Both the position numbers and the translations under genes were made by a program. Below the pieces are notes generated by a model that worked only from the letters and a program-made list of their open reading frames with translations, made no database searches and was not told the origin of the DNA. DNA of 64,000 bases from Rhipidocladum racemiflorum (Eukaryota > Streptophyta > Magnoliopsida > Poales > Poaceae), in assembly GCA_036346355.1 (NCBI GenBank), contig CM070588.1, positions 16,787,914 through 16,851,913 of the forward strand, read 5' to 3'. Every line of letters begins with the position of its first letter. The stretch's first letter is position 1. This document shows positions 1 through 11,122 of the stretch, piece after piece.

Positions 1-353
1 CTTGTTTAATCTTGAAGTTTTGATTAGATTGATTCTCGTCAAGTTCTGGATCAGCAAGCTTACGAAGCTCATAACTTTTGATCCGTAAGTCCGATCGAGC
101 TGATTCTTTTGGGTTCGATTCGTATTGGAATCTAGTTTCTTGTGTCCAAATTTCAGATCGTTTCGACGGTTGGATCTCCGGGAATTCTCGTTTTACCAAA
201 CCTCTGTCATTCTGTTTTGTCGAAAACGAGGCAATTATTTGGTTCTGCTTTTAAAATGGGGTGAACTTTTAATAGGTCAAGAATTTGGTTTTAGCTTCCA
301 TACAATCCCATTCACCCCCTCTGATTGCTATATTCGTATACTTCGATCCTACA
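1..353 (+). repeat. 5' LTR of copia element A, 3' part only
   Basis: It matches 10773-11122 over its whole length and ends in CTACA just before a primer binding site. The upstream part of this LTR lies outside the window. Confidence 0.92.
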
Positions 354-355
354 AG

Positions 356-371
356 TGGTATCAGAGCAAGG
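356..371 (+). other. Primer binding site of element A (initiator tRNA-Met type)
   Basis: TGGTATCAGAGC, the common plant retroelement primer site complementary to the 3' end of initiator tRNA-Met, begins three bases after the LTR end. Minus-strand DNA synthesis would start here. Confidence 0.88.
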
Positions 372-393
372 TTTCTCTAATCTATCTTAACCG

Positions 394-1375
394 GTGATTA
401 GACCAATGGATCGTTATTCGACAAAACCATGTGTGTTCGATGGTGTTGATTTTCAGTTTTGGAAGGCCAAGATGGAGGCGTTCATCCAAGCACAGGGCTT
501 CACAATTTGGGAGAAGGTCTACAAGCCATATGAAGTCCCTGCAAACGACAACGTCAACGACACCAATCGCACACATGTTGAAGCAAATAGCAAGGCGCGC
601 AACTTGATCATCCAAGGCTTGGAAAATTGCTTGACAAACGTGATAAGAAAATTAAGAAACATGATTTCATTATTGAATCATTGAATGCTGAAATTGCTAG
701 ACTTAAGACTTTGATTCCTAGTGATGATACTTGCAAATCATGTGACTTAATTTACAATGAGCTCACCTTGCTTAGGAAAGAACATGCTCTTTTGTTGCAT
801 CTAAATGAGAAAAATGAGAAACATGTTGTACATGCTAGCTGTTCCAGCGATGATTTGCATAGTTCCAACTTCTTGTTCTAAATGCTCAACTCTTGAATTA
901 AAATTGAAAGATGCAAATGCTAGGTTTCTCAATTAATCGATAATTTGCTTTCACATGAAATTCTCTCATGCTCAACTTGTCGCAAACAAAAGGAAAAGTA
1001 GATGTTCCACTGCAATAATTGTTTAACTCTTGCTAAGAAAGTTGATTACTTGCAAAATTCTTTGGAACGCTTTCACTAATGGCAAGAAGAAGTTGAACAT
1101 GATTTTGGATCAATCTAAGGTTAGCACAAACAAGAGAGTTTAGGTTTTGATCCTTATGCCACATATGAAACTAAACCTCGCTGTTGTTCGAGGCTCCTTG
1201 CAAAATTGAGTTATCTAATGAGCCTAAGAAAATTGCTTTCCAATCTGCTTTTTTTTATCTTCTACTATGATGAATGCAAAATGTGCTTTTCTTTGTTAAA
1301 AGCTAAACATCATGTCAAGTACACTTGCACTCATTGTGGTAGAGATGGACACTTAGTAGATTTTTGCTTTGACTA
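394..1375 (+). pseudogene. Copia gag remnant with CCHC zinc knuckle
   Basis: The first frame (about 394-684) opens with a short stretch around FDGVDFQFWKAKMEAFI, typical of the plant copia gag N-terminus that binds the capsid fold. A second frame (627-881) is Lys/Glu/Leu-rich and looks coiled coil. A CCHC knuckle, CTHCGRDGHLVDFC, is readable at about 1325-1366 and would bind RNA. The frames do not join, and several stops lie between 881 and 1319, so this gag cannot be made as one protein. The region is shorter than a full SIRE gag, suggesting internal deletion. Confidence 0.75.
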
Positions 1376-1589
1376 GCCATAGCGACAAAGAAGAAGGAAA
1401 GAACTAAGGCTAGGTCAAATTTAGCAAGCACATTTTTATGCGCCTAGAGTGATGAAAACACCTTACATGTCCTACAAACATGGGAAAAGGCAAATCTGAT
1501 TTTGTGCATAAAAATTATCGTGTTGTGCCTATCACGTGCGTCGTGTGTCTCAAGATCTTGGATTCCCAAAAATCTCATTCCTAACCCCA

Positions 1590-2780
1590 AGATCGAGACC
1601 TCGACATGTTTTTGTTGCTATGTAGGCTTCGCTACGAGGAAGGAGAACATATGGCTAGTGGAGTCCGGGATGCTCACGCCACATGTCCGGTAATAAGAAT
1701 TGGTTCTCCTCCCTCACTCGTGCATCTCGTCTTTGAAAGTGTTACTTTTGGAGATGCTTCTTCCTCTTCTGTTGTGGCAAAGGTACAATAAAGGTAAGTG
1801 ACAAGTTTATGTTCAAAGATGTGGCTCTTGTTGAAAATTTGAAATATAACTTTTGCATCTCACAAATGCTTGATGAAGATCTTGAGATAAGCTTTAAGAA
1901 AAATGAATGCAAAGTGTTAGATGCTTCGAGGTGACCTTGTTTTTAAGATCTCACGCTTTGGAAGAGTTTTTAAAGTGATTTGATGCATCGCCTTCTTCTA
2001 AGCATAGGTGTCTAATTGCCAATGTTTCTAAAGATTTATTCTTTTGGCATCGTAGACTTGGTCATGTTGGTTTTGATCATCTTACTCGTATAAGTGGTTT
2101 TAGATCTTATCGTGGCTTGCCTAAGCTTAAGAGTGATAGCAATCTAGTATGTTCTTCTTGTAGACATGGTAAGATGATTGAGTTCACATCCACCTCTTAC
2201 CATGGTGATGACAAGCGCCTCGAGACAGCTTCTACATCTTGATACTGCTTGGACCATCTAGGAGTTCAATCCTTTGGAGGCAAATGGTATGTGCTTGTGA
2301 TTGTTGATGATTTTTCTAGATACTCTTGGGTATACTTTATGGCATCTAAGGATGAGGCTTTTAGTCATTTTAGAAGTCTTGTTCTTAGGCTTTCTATTGA
2401 TCATCGAGCTCTCAAAGCTATTAGAAGTGATAATGGAATGAATTCAAAAATGCTTCTTTTAATCACTTTTGTCTTGAAAGGAATTGATCATCAATTTTCA
2501 TCACCTAGAGTGCCTCAACGAGAATGGTGTAGTTGAAAGGAAAAGCGAACATTGGTTGAGATGGCTAGAACCATGTTAGATGAACATCACACTCCTAGGA
2601 ACTTTTGAAGTGTTATTTCAATCAGCTTGTTATGTTTCAAACCGTGTGTTTTTGAGATCAAAATTGGGTAAGACTCCATATGAGCTTCGGTTTGGACATA
2701 GACCTTACATTTCTCACTTTCGGAAGTTTTTGGATGCAAATGCTTTGTCTTGAAATCTGGAAATCTTGATAAATTTGAAG
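1590..2780 (+). pseudogene. Copia protease and integrase remnants
   Basis: A protease-like WLVESG occurs near 1660, where active copia proteases have WxxDSG, so the catalytic Asp is replaced by Glu. The pre-integrase HHCC zinc region is recognisable at about 2040-2175 (FWHRRLGH then CSSC). An integrase core follows at 2249-2536 with VDDFSRYSWVYF and the second catalytic Asp in RSDNG. The frame then breaks near 2520 and only fragments follow, such as SKLGKTPYEL near 2660. This is a non-functional integrase. Confidence 0.78.
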
Positions 2781-3319
2781 CTAGATCAATGGATGGTTTT
2801 TCTTGGATATCCTGCTCATACTCGTAGCTATCGTGTGCTTGTTTTGGAGACTAACAAATTGTGGAAACTTGTGAAGTTACTTTTGATGAGGCTAGTCCAG
2901 GCACTAGTCAAGTGATCTGAGTGTTGCACACATTCGAGGAGAAAATCTTTGAAGATGATGATGATGTTGAAGATGAGGTCTTGACTCTTCCTAATGCACA
3001 ACAAGATGTAGCACCTTTGGCACCTACTACTACATCACCTACATTAACCATCCTCAAGCTACAACATCATCTGTACATCTTTGAAAATGAAGAAGGAGAA
3101 GGAGAAGTCTCAAAAACCAATGCTCCCTTGCACATTCAAAAATGCATCCATCGAACAAATTATTGGAGACCTAAATGAAGAGTCACTCGATCCAGGTTTA
3201 TTCATTCTGACACTCATGCTCATTACTGCTTTAGTTGCCTCTTTTTGAACCCAAAGATATATCTCATGCATTATCGACGAATCTTGGATCAATGCCATGC
3301 ATGAAGAATTAGAAATTTT

Positions 3320-4803
3320 GAGCGAAATAAAGTTTGGAAACTTGTCTCTACCACCTCGATTTTAATGTTAATGGAACTAGATGGGTTTTAAAAAATAAAC
3401 AAAGTGAGGATGGTGTTGTAGTTAGAAACAAGGCTAGATTGGTTGCTCAAGGTTACACTCAAATTGAAGGATTAGATTTTGATGAAACCTTTGCTCACAT
3501 GTTGCTAAATTGAAGCCATTAGAATCCTTTTAGCTTTGCTGCATCCAAAGGTTTCAAATTGTATCAAATGGATGTGAAAAGTGCTTTCTAATGGCTACAT
3601 AAATGAGGAGGTTTTGTCAAGCAACCACCTTGTTTTGAAAATCCAAAGTTTCCAAATCATGTGTTCAAACTATCAAAAGCTTTGTATGGTTTGAAACAAG
3701 CCCCTAGAGCTTGGTATGATAGGCTAAAAACCTTTTTACTTGAAAAAGGCTTTTTTAATGGGAAAGGTTGACAAAACTCTCTTTTTACTCAAGGCAATGA
3801 TCAACTATTAGTTGATTATGTTGATGATATTATCTTTGGTGGTTCATCTCATGTTTTAGTGTCCGAGTTTTGGAAACAATGAGAAAGGAGTTTGAGATGA
3901 GTATGATGGGTGAGTTGACATACTTTTTGGGATTTCAAATCAAGCAAGCGAAGGATGGTACTTTTGTACATCAAAGCAAATACCACGAAAGACTTGCTAC
4001 ATCGCTTTGGAATGGAAAAGCGGCAAGCCGATCATGACACCCATGGAGAGCACTTGCGCACTTGACCCTGATGAAGATGGTGAGCCGGTTGATCAAAGGA
4101 ATATAGAAGCATGATAGGTTCACTTTTGTACCTCAATGCATCAAGGCCGGATATACAATTTCTTTGTGTGCTTGTGTGCTTTCGTTTTCAGCTTCCCCAC
4201 GTGCTTCACATCGACAATGTCACAAAAGGATTTTCGAGGTATCTTCATGGAACTCAAGATTTTGGCATTTGGCTTTCTCTCGCTTCCTCATGCATTAGTT
4301 TGAGATCTTTTTCTCGATCTTTGATTTTGGAGGATGTAGAATTGATAGGAAGAGTACTTCTGGTTCATGTCATTTCTTGGGAAATTCTCTCATTGCATGG
4401 TCATCTGAAAGCAATCTTCACATTGCACAATCAAGCTGAATCTGAATATGTGGGCTGCTGCTAGTTGTTGTTCTCAAATTCTTTGGATAGTAGCTACACT
4501 TAAAGATTATGGGGTTAATTTGGATAGTGTTCCTCTTTGTGTGATAACACTGAGTGCAATTTGCATTGCTAAGAACCCGTGCAACACTCTAGAACAAAAC
4601 ACATTGACATCGATTTCACTTTCTTAGAGATCATGTTGAAAAAGGCAACATTGTGCTTCATCATGTGGAATCTTGAACATCAATTAGCGGACATTTTCAC
4701 AAAACCTTTGTCTTCTTCGTTTGCTTTTATTCTGGGAGAACTTGGAATTGTTCATCAATGGGATTGTTTTGAGGGAGTTTCTTTGCCAAGTTCTTTCACT
4801 TAA
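3320..4803 (+). pseudogene. Copia reverse transcriptase and RNase H remnants
   Basis: The fragments in order are ARLVAQGYTQ (about 3430), YQMDVKSAF (about 3560), LYGLKQAPRAWYD (about 3685-3720) and the RT active-site box YVDDI at about 3817-3831. RNase H follows: MIGSLLYLNASRPDI at 4111, and a C-terminal part with RTKHIDIDF then ADIFTKPL at about 4590-4710. Stops and frameshifts occur between most blocks. This gives the diagnostic copia order but no usable enzyme. Confidence 0.85.
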
Positions 4804-5892
4804 TGAGCTCACTTTATTATATTTCTTTATATGTTATGTAATTGAGCTAATATATGATAATCTAATTATCTCACTTGAACTAAAAATGACATTACGGAAT
4901 TCCCCTGGACTGATTACCTATAGCTAAATACTCTGTGATATCTTACTCTTCTAGGCTTGATATTGAATCCTCTTGACAAATTTGGGCTATGAAGCAAGTG
5001 TGGTTTCAACTTTACTCTTTCATAAGACCTTTTAATCACTTTTGCATGTTTATAATCAAAGAAAAATGAAAAGAAAAGGGAATTAATAAAAAAAAGGGGT
5101 GTTAAAAGCAAAAGCTTCAAGTTGTATGCTTCAGGCATGCTTTCCCTAAAAAGATAAGATGTATGCTTCAAGCATGCCATTCCCTCAAAGATAAGATGTA
5201 TGCTTCAAGCATGCCACTCCTAGAAAATAAAAGTATGCTTCAAGCATGCCACATGCAACTTATTGTTTAAAGATTAAATTGGTCCACTAGATTGGAGTTG
5301 AAACTACTTGCTCTCATGATTTGTTATTTGCTTCAACTTTGAGCCTTTGTTTTCTACTAAAGGTTTTGCTTAGTACTTGGCTATAGTTGGTGAATTGAGG
5401 TTGAGATGCATGTCATTCCCTAACTTGTTAAAATCACTTCAAGATCATGTATTTTGCATATTATGTGATATATAAGGTTATATGATCGAATGAGCTCATC
5501 TTTTCCTATCTTGGCACTCCCTTGTTTCTCCTTGTGAAATCTTTGCTACAGAAAAATTTTGAACTGTTCTCTCTTTTGTACTCTTGATGAATCCATTGTC
5601 AAAGGGGAGAAATTTGGGAATCATTGAAAAGTTTAAAGAAAAAGGGAGAAGAAAAAGGGGAGTTGTTGGGGAGTTGTTTTGGAAATTTGAGAATTTTGGG
5701 GAGAATTTTGGAATTTTTGGGCACATTGCACATTCACACACATTTTCCTTCTCGAGGAGATTTTGTTTTTGCATTTTGGTCAAAGGGGAATTTCATGTTT
5801 TCTTTTTTTGGTCCTTGATTCTTTAGATTTCAAAATCTTTTGTAAAGTGAATGCCAAATGATTCAATTCTAAGTGGTGTTGCCAATGTTTTC
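4804..5892 (+). other. Non-coding 3' tail of element A
   Basis: About 1.1 kb between the end of RNase H and the purine tract has no convincing reading frame. It contains the palindromic repeat cluster listed separately and AG-rich DNA at about 5600-5710. SIRE-type elements often have extra DNA here, sometimes an envelope-like gene; none is recognisable in this copy. Confidence 0.6.
5117..5255 (+). repeat. Four spaced copies of a 13-bp palindrome
   Basis: The core ATGCTTCAAGCAT (arms ATGCTT and AAGCAT around one C) occurs in four copies between about 5127 and 5250, roughly 35-47 bp apart; the first copy has one change. The spacers share AAAGATAAGATGT in two units. Confidence 0.85.
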
Positions 5893-5893
5893 A

Positions 5894-5905
5894 TCAAGGG
5901 GAGAT
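5894..5905 (+). other. Polypurine tract of element A
   Basis: The purine-rich run AAGGGGAGA lies immediately before the TGTGAAATC start of the 3' LTR. This is the expected plus-strand primer of an LTR retrotransposon. Confidence 0.85.
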
Positions 5906-6001
5906 TGTGAAATCATGTCTTTGAAAAATTGGCTTTGAAATGAAAAATTAAACTTAGAATTGGATTTGCAAAATGTGCTTGTGCATGTGTTTGATAATTT
6001 G

Positions 6002-6195
6002 ACAAGAAGCGATAAGTTTCACTTTTTGCGGACCTAGCTCTCAAGAAAGCGATAAGTTCCCATGCGGCGGACAATGTCTTTGGGTCGTCGTGGGACGTGT
6101 TTTGAACTCTTTGAGCCAAACTCTTTTTTCCTCAAACCAAACGGTCGGATTTGTCGGACGGATAATGTTTTTTGTCCGTCGTGGACTTGCTTTTG
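6002..6195 (+). repeat. Hairpin repeat units in copia LTR, left of insertion
   Basis: Degenerate units contain GCGGAC or GGACGGA followed, 15-20 bases on, by GTCGTCG or GTCCGTCGTG. Each could fold into a short hairpin. They are the diverged continuation of the units at 9640-9890 and were contiguous with them before the solo LTR inserted. Confidence 0.6.
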
Positions 6196-6206
6196 AGCGC
6201 TTGAGT

Positions 6207-9200
6207 TGTAACACCCCAAAATTTTACTTGTCCTAAATTCATGTGTGATTTGGCACTTTGGTGAATTTTTGGAATTTTCTGGAATTTATTTGGATTTAAT
6301 TGGAATTTATTTGAATTTATTCCATTTTGAAATAATTAAAGAATTTAATTTTGCAAATAAAATTTTGTTGGAAATATTTTATTTGGGTCCAAAATAATCC
6401 AAAGTATTTTCCGAATTTTAATTTTAGTCATTTGCTATTTTAATGAATTAAATGAATTACTAGGAATTATTTTAAATATTAAATCTGGAAAATCAAACTC
6501 GGGTCAAATCTTGTTCATCCGTAGGAGTCGGAACCGAATCGGACTCGAGTCCAGGAGCCGCGTGACTGACCGAACCACTCCCAACCTAATCAATCCCAGC
6601 TAGTTGGATCAAGATCCAACAGGTGAGATCCGCCGTACCAGAGCCGCGTGTCAGGATCCGTCGCGCCGTCGTCGGGGCCGTTAATCGCGCCACGTGGGCG
6701 GCTGCGATTGCGTCGTCTCCGCCCGTCGGCCGAGACTCGCCGATGAGCGCTAAATCAAACTAGGGTTCCGCCGAAACGCGCCTCCGAGGGCTATTTAATG
6801 CCGAGCATACCGAGACCGCGTGATCCCGCGCCCTTCCTTCTACTTCACCGAGGCAAAGCGCGCGTTTAGCCGTGCGAGCTCGCCCGTAAGTTGCGCAGCT
6901 CCGCCACGGTCTTTGCTTCGTTCGCCGCCGTGGCAGTCCCTGCGCCGTTGACCTCAGATCCGGACTCACGCGGACGAGACGCGCAGAAGGACATCTCACG
7001 GCGGAGCGCGCCGAGAACGCCGTCGGCAAGGTCGTCGTCCTTCCGGTAGCCGGCTCGCCGCAAGCCATCGGCCGGACCGCGAGCTCTCTCGGCCGTCCGA
7101 TCAAGATCCAACGCTCGAGATCACGCCACGCGTCATCGCGCGGTGAGATTGCGTTCGCGATTTCGAGATCTAATCTCGACCGCCGGATCTAGATCCAGCG
7201 ATCCGAAATCAATGCGTTAACCCAAAGCGGCGTCAACACAGATCTAATCCGCTACCGTTGATTTTCAAACCAACGGCCGTGATTGCGCCACGTGTCGGAA
7301 GTTGGGCCAAGCGCGGTCGGCTGAATCACCAGCGTCGTGTGGACGCCGACACGCGGCCCGCAGCGTGTCGAAGGGCACTTGTCGGGCCGTATCCCAGCCC
7401 GGCGGCGTCACCCATGACGCCACGGTGGGTCCCACATGTCGCCGACCGTGGTGAGCCCGCCGACGTCGACAATGACGTCACCCGAGTGGACCCACATGTC
7501 GGGCCTCACGTGGGCCGTGGGCCGAGTCCACCGTGAGACCGCCAAGCGTGGACCAAGTCCATGGACCGCGTCGCCAATAATCGAGGAGCTGACACGTGTC
7601 CATCTTGGCGCAATAATTAATTTCAGAAAAAAAGAAAATGATTTAATAAATCGGTTTAATAATTGATTTGAATTTCAAAACTTCAAAGCGCTTATAACTT
7701 TAGCGTTTCAACTCGATTTGAGCGATTCAAATTTCTAAATTTGTATAAAATTGAGATCTACCTAAATATGAATTTTATTTAATTTTTGGACTAAAGTTTT
7801 CTCTGTAATATTATTTAATTGATTATTTAAACTTTAAATAATCATAACTTTAAGCGTTTAACTCCAAATTTGGCGATTCCGGTTTCTAAAAATCCAGAAA
7901 ATTATGTTCTCTCTGTTTATGGATTTTATTTGGAGTTTTGGGATCTTTTTGCCTAGTGTTTATTTATTGTATTTGCTATTTGCACGCTTCACGAGTAGGC
8001 GTTGAAGTGCCAGGAAGGATTCGAGGAGAAGTGTTGACTCGGGATCCAACTCAAGACCAAGAGCAAGTACTTTTTGAAGGCAAGTTGTGCTTTGACCATG
8101 TTGATCCTATTTCGAAATCTATTTTGATTTAAACTATTGCATGCTAGTTCAATTAGAAAAATACTTTGTTTAAACATGGGGGTTAGATAAATACCAATTT
8201 GCTATATGACACCTTGATTACTTAAGTATGTGCCATGACCCTTTGTCACCCTAGTTGTGGTTTACTAGTTGGACATTATTAAATTGCCAACATGGGTTTA
8301 GGACCGTTGTAGTATCTTTTGCTTAGGACACGTGCTCATGACATGATTTTTGGACAATCAAATGCTAATATGGACGAATGATATATTGAACCTGTTTTGG
8401 AAAAGTATCATGTGATGTTGACGGCACGTGGTGCATGGTAATCAACTGGGGTTTGATAAAGCGATTTCGGCCAGGGCATGTGGCAAGAGTAATCAGTGGG
8501 CCGCTTGTGGCGTTGGGAATGTTGATTTGGTTCTTCGGGTAGTCTTGCCCTGGTCACTCTAAGGACTTAACCTTGCAAGCCTTTGAACTGGTCATACTTG
8601 CAACCACATGGTCGAATGGGACGGCCCTAGTTGACTAAGTCGCTAAGGACTCACTTGTGGAGCCTCAGGGTGTCGATTACACCGCTTGTGTGATTGTACG
8701 GGGAGCGATCGTGGGTGTGGCCAGGTACCCATCTAACGGTGTGTTGGTCCCATACTTCGCCTTGGCTAAGGGAAGGGATGGTGTAGAGCACGTCTGGAGA
8801 GGACCACCTGTGTTGTTTGAGGCTTCCAAAGGCTTTGTTACGGAACTCGCCTTTGTGGTGTTTGACTGTATCTTGTGGGTAAAGTGCATAACCTCTGCAG
8901 AGTGTAGAATCTATTTGAATAGCCGAGTCCACTGATCGACAATGCTCGGGAATTACAATAAGGGGTAGACTTTCAAAATAACTTGGTTTTAAAAAAGATG
9001 GGTTGGTTTAACAAGGAAGGTGATGGAAATATGGTGTAGGATGGGAAAAATGTTTGTTAAACTTCTTGAAAAGTTATTTATGCTTTACTTATTTCTACCG
9101 CTTTCGAATCTACTTTTATTACTTGTCAAAAGTCATCGCAAATATACCACCGAGCTATTCCTTTGTACCGAGCCATGCATATAGTATATTAGCTTGCATT

Positions 9201-9600
9201 CTGTGCATGACTTGTCGAGTACCAAGTACTCACCCTTGCCTCAACACAATACCAGTTGAAGAGGAGACTACGCCCTTTGAGGAGGAGTTCCAAGAGGACC
9301 CGTCTACTTAGGGATGCGAGCCCGATCGGTTGCACTGTGGTATCTTTGGATGGCGCCACGAAGTTATTTGATTTTCCGCTGCTATTATTTCTCTTTTAAT
9401 AAGTTTCGCCTTGCAAGGCATATATTTGTAACTTGGCCATAAGGTCGAGTAACCCTTTGATTATTTAAATAAAGTACTTTGATAGTATCGTTTGGTATGA
9501 TTGTGATATATACCGATGTTAAGACTGTGTGCACTAGCGCGTTCCTGGACTAGTGCTGAATACACAGAGGGTCCGGATTTGCAAATTCGGGGTCCCGACA
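6207..9600 (+). mobile_element. Solo LTR of a Ty3/gypsy (Tekay/RIRE-like) element
   Basis: It begins TGTAACACCCC and ends GGTCCCGACA, flanked on both sides by TGAGT (6202-6206 and 9601-9605). No internal region or second LTR is present, so two LTRs recombined and left one. It is 3394 bp. It is AT-rich at the 5' end, GC-rich at about 6520-7600, and ends in the conserved block shared with element D. The family call rests on similarity to the LTRs of element D, whose pol is chromovirus type. Confidence 0.93.
7938..8132 (+). other. Short reading frame in the LTR, also found in element D LTRs
   Basis: A 64-residue frame ends in FEGKLCFDHVDPISKSILI. The same C-terminal half occurs in both LTRs of element D (42633-42833 and 56280-56507, minus strand). 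I do not recognise a function. It may be an untranslated conserved LTR block that happens to be open. Confidence 0.35.
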
Positions 9601-9634
9601 TGAGTCTAACTCTTTCTCCAAGATTTCAGAAACC

Positions 9635-9892
9635 TTTGCATGTACAACGGACAGTTTTTCTTGGTCCGTTGTGAACTTGTTTTGAGCTCATGACCGAAGT
9701 CATTTTTGCATGTACAACGGACCGATTTTCTTTGTCCGTTGTGAACGTGTTTTTGTCCGTTTGGTTTTCTTCTTGGAACCGAAACTTTCACTTGTACAAC
9801 GGACCGATTTTGTCTGTCCGTTGTGAATGGTTTTTTTTGAGTGATTTTTCATGTGTACGCCGGACCATATTTCCTTGTCCGTCGTGAATGCG
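9635..9892 (+). repeat. Hairpin tandem repeats in copia LTR, right of insertion
   Basis: Four units of roughly 60-80 bp each contain ACAACGGAC or a close variant, a T-rich loop and GTCCGTTGT. The first three have perfect 9-bp arms; the last (about 9856) has changed arms ending GTCCGTCGT. Confidence 0.8.
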
Positions 9893-10230
9893 TTTTTGCT
9901 GAATTAGGGTTTTGAGCAGAATTGAAATAATTTGAATTTGAGATTATGAAATTTGTGATGATTTCATGATGCTTCTTTTGAAGTGGACTTTATGCAATGC
10001 TCATGTGAGTAGTTGCATGGATTGACATTGAGTCAAGTCGTGGACTTGTGCTCGGATTTGTTTTGTGGTTTGTTCATGTGCGTGTATTGCTCGAAGACTA
10101 ATGTGGTCGATGACGGACCGAACTAGGTTCATGGAGGAACTGAGGTTCGACTAGGTTCAGGAGGAACTGAGGTCTTGGTGGTCAAGGATGTCATGCGGGA
10201 CGCTCGCTAAGAGAATGGTGCACATGAAGA

Positions 10231-10350
10231 ATGGTTAGTCACGCGAGAATGGCAGAGGTCATTCGCGTGCAAAGTGTTAGTCACGTGAGTATGGCAGTGG
10301 CCATACGCTGCAAAGTGTTAGTCACGTGAGTATGGTAGGGTTACCATACG
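10231..10350 (+). promoter_or_regulatory. Three tandem units of 41-42 bp with G-boxes in copia LTR
   Basis: Units start GTTAGTCACG at 10234, 10276 and 10317. Units 2 and 3 contain CACGTG (10282-10287, 10323-10328), the plant G-box bound by bZIP and bHLH factors. Each unit also has a short inverted repeat. The array lies about 100-220 bp upstream of the TATA-like box, the usual place for LTR enhancers. A regulatory role is inferred. Confidence 0.6.
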
Positions 10351-10454
10351 CCGCAAGAGTTGTACTCGGCCAGGTTGGGCCAAGTAGAGTTGTGTTGGAT
10401 ACGGATTCCTTCTAGGGAATAGGAATCGTATTCAGAACTCTTTGTGGGTTGGTG

Positions 10455-10465
10455 CTTTAAATAGG
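10455..10465 (+). promoter_or_regulatory. TATA-like box of copia 3' LTR
   Basis: CTTTAAATAGG lies downstream of the G-box array and about 660 bp before the LTR end. Transcription would be expected to start some 30 bp downstream, defining the U3/R border. No start site can be proved from sequence. Confidence 0.55.
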
Positions 10466-11122
10466 TGGGGGGTCTCCTGTTGAAACGCACCAAGTAGAGC
10501 TGAGCGCATCAAGCTTTGAGCTTGGTTTTAGGGTTTGTACTCTTTTGATGAGAGTATTTTAGACAAGAAATAAAGATCAATTCTTCCAAGATTTTTATGC
10601 TACAAGAACCACGTCGCTACAGTATTTTCTGTTTTGGTTCTTGTTTGCATGCTTGTTCTAGTTCTAGATTGGTTTTTGTTCTTCAAGTTTTATCTTGATT
10701 TGATCCATCAAAAACCTCTCTAGGGTATTGATCTAGTGTTTCTCAAAGTCTAGTTGATCAATCTTTTGTCGTTCTTGTTTAATCTTGAAGTTTTGATTAG
10801 ATTGATTCTCGTCAAGTTCTGGATCAGCAAGCTTACGAAGCTCATAACTTTTGATCCGTAAGTCCGATTGAGCTGATTCTTTTTGGGTTCGATTCGTATT
10901 GGAATCTATTTTCTTGTGTACAAATTTCAGATCGTTTTGACGGTTGGATCTCCAGGAATTCTCGTTTTACCAAACCTCTGTCATTCTGTTTTTGTCGAAA
11001 ACGAGGCAATTATTTGGTTCTGTTTTGGGGTGAACTTTTAATAGGTCAAGAATTTGGTTTTAGCTTCCGCACAATCATTCACCCCCCCTCTGATTGCTAT
11101 ATTCGTATACTTCGATCCTACA

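Larger units (their letters stand above)
1..11122 (+). mobile_element. Ty1/copia LTR retrotransposon A, SIRE-like, 5' end outside window
   Basis: Bases 1-353 repeat at 10773-11122, so these are the 3' parts of the two LTRs. The order LTR, tRNA-Met-type primer site, gag, zinc knuckle, integrase, reverse transcriptase, RNase H, purine tract, LTR is that of Ty1/copia (integrase before RT). The long internal region, a gag with a coiled-coil-like Lys/Glu/Leu-rich stretch and a long non-coding tail after pol suggest the SIRE/Maximus branch; this lineage call is inference. All coding parts carry stops and frameshifts. The two LTR pieces differ by several substitutions and small indels, so this is not a very recent insertion. 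Its 3' LTR was later hit by a gypsy element that left the solo LTR at 6207-9600. The target duplication cannot be checked because the left flank is outside; the right flank starts TAATC at 11123. Confidence 0.9.
5906..11122 (+). repeat. 3' LTR of copia element A, interrupted by a gypsy solo LTR
   Basis: The LTR starts TGTGAAATC after the purine tract and ends CTACA at 11122. Removing the inserted 6207-9600 and one TGAGT copy leaves an LTR of about 1.8 kb. It contains hairpin-forming repeats on both sides of the insertion, a G-box-containing tandem array and a TATA-like box. The last 350 bases match window positions 1-353. Confidence 0.9.

Noticed and set aside
6760..7666. Several GC-rich frames inside the solo LTR
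   Set aside because: Low-complexity Arg/Ala/Pro-rich products on both strands, not kept in the matching stretches of the D and Z LTRs.
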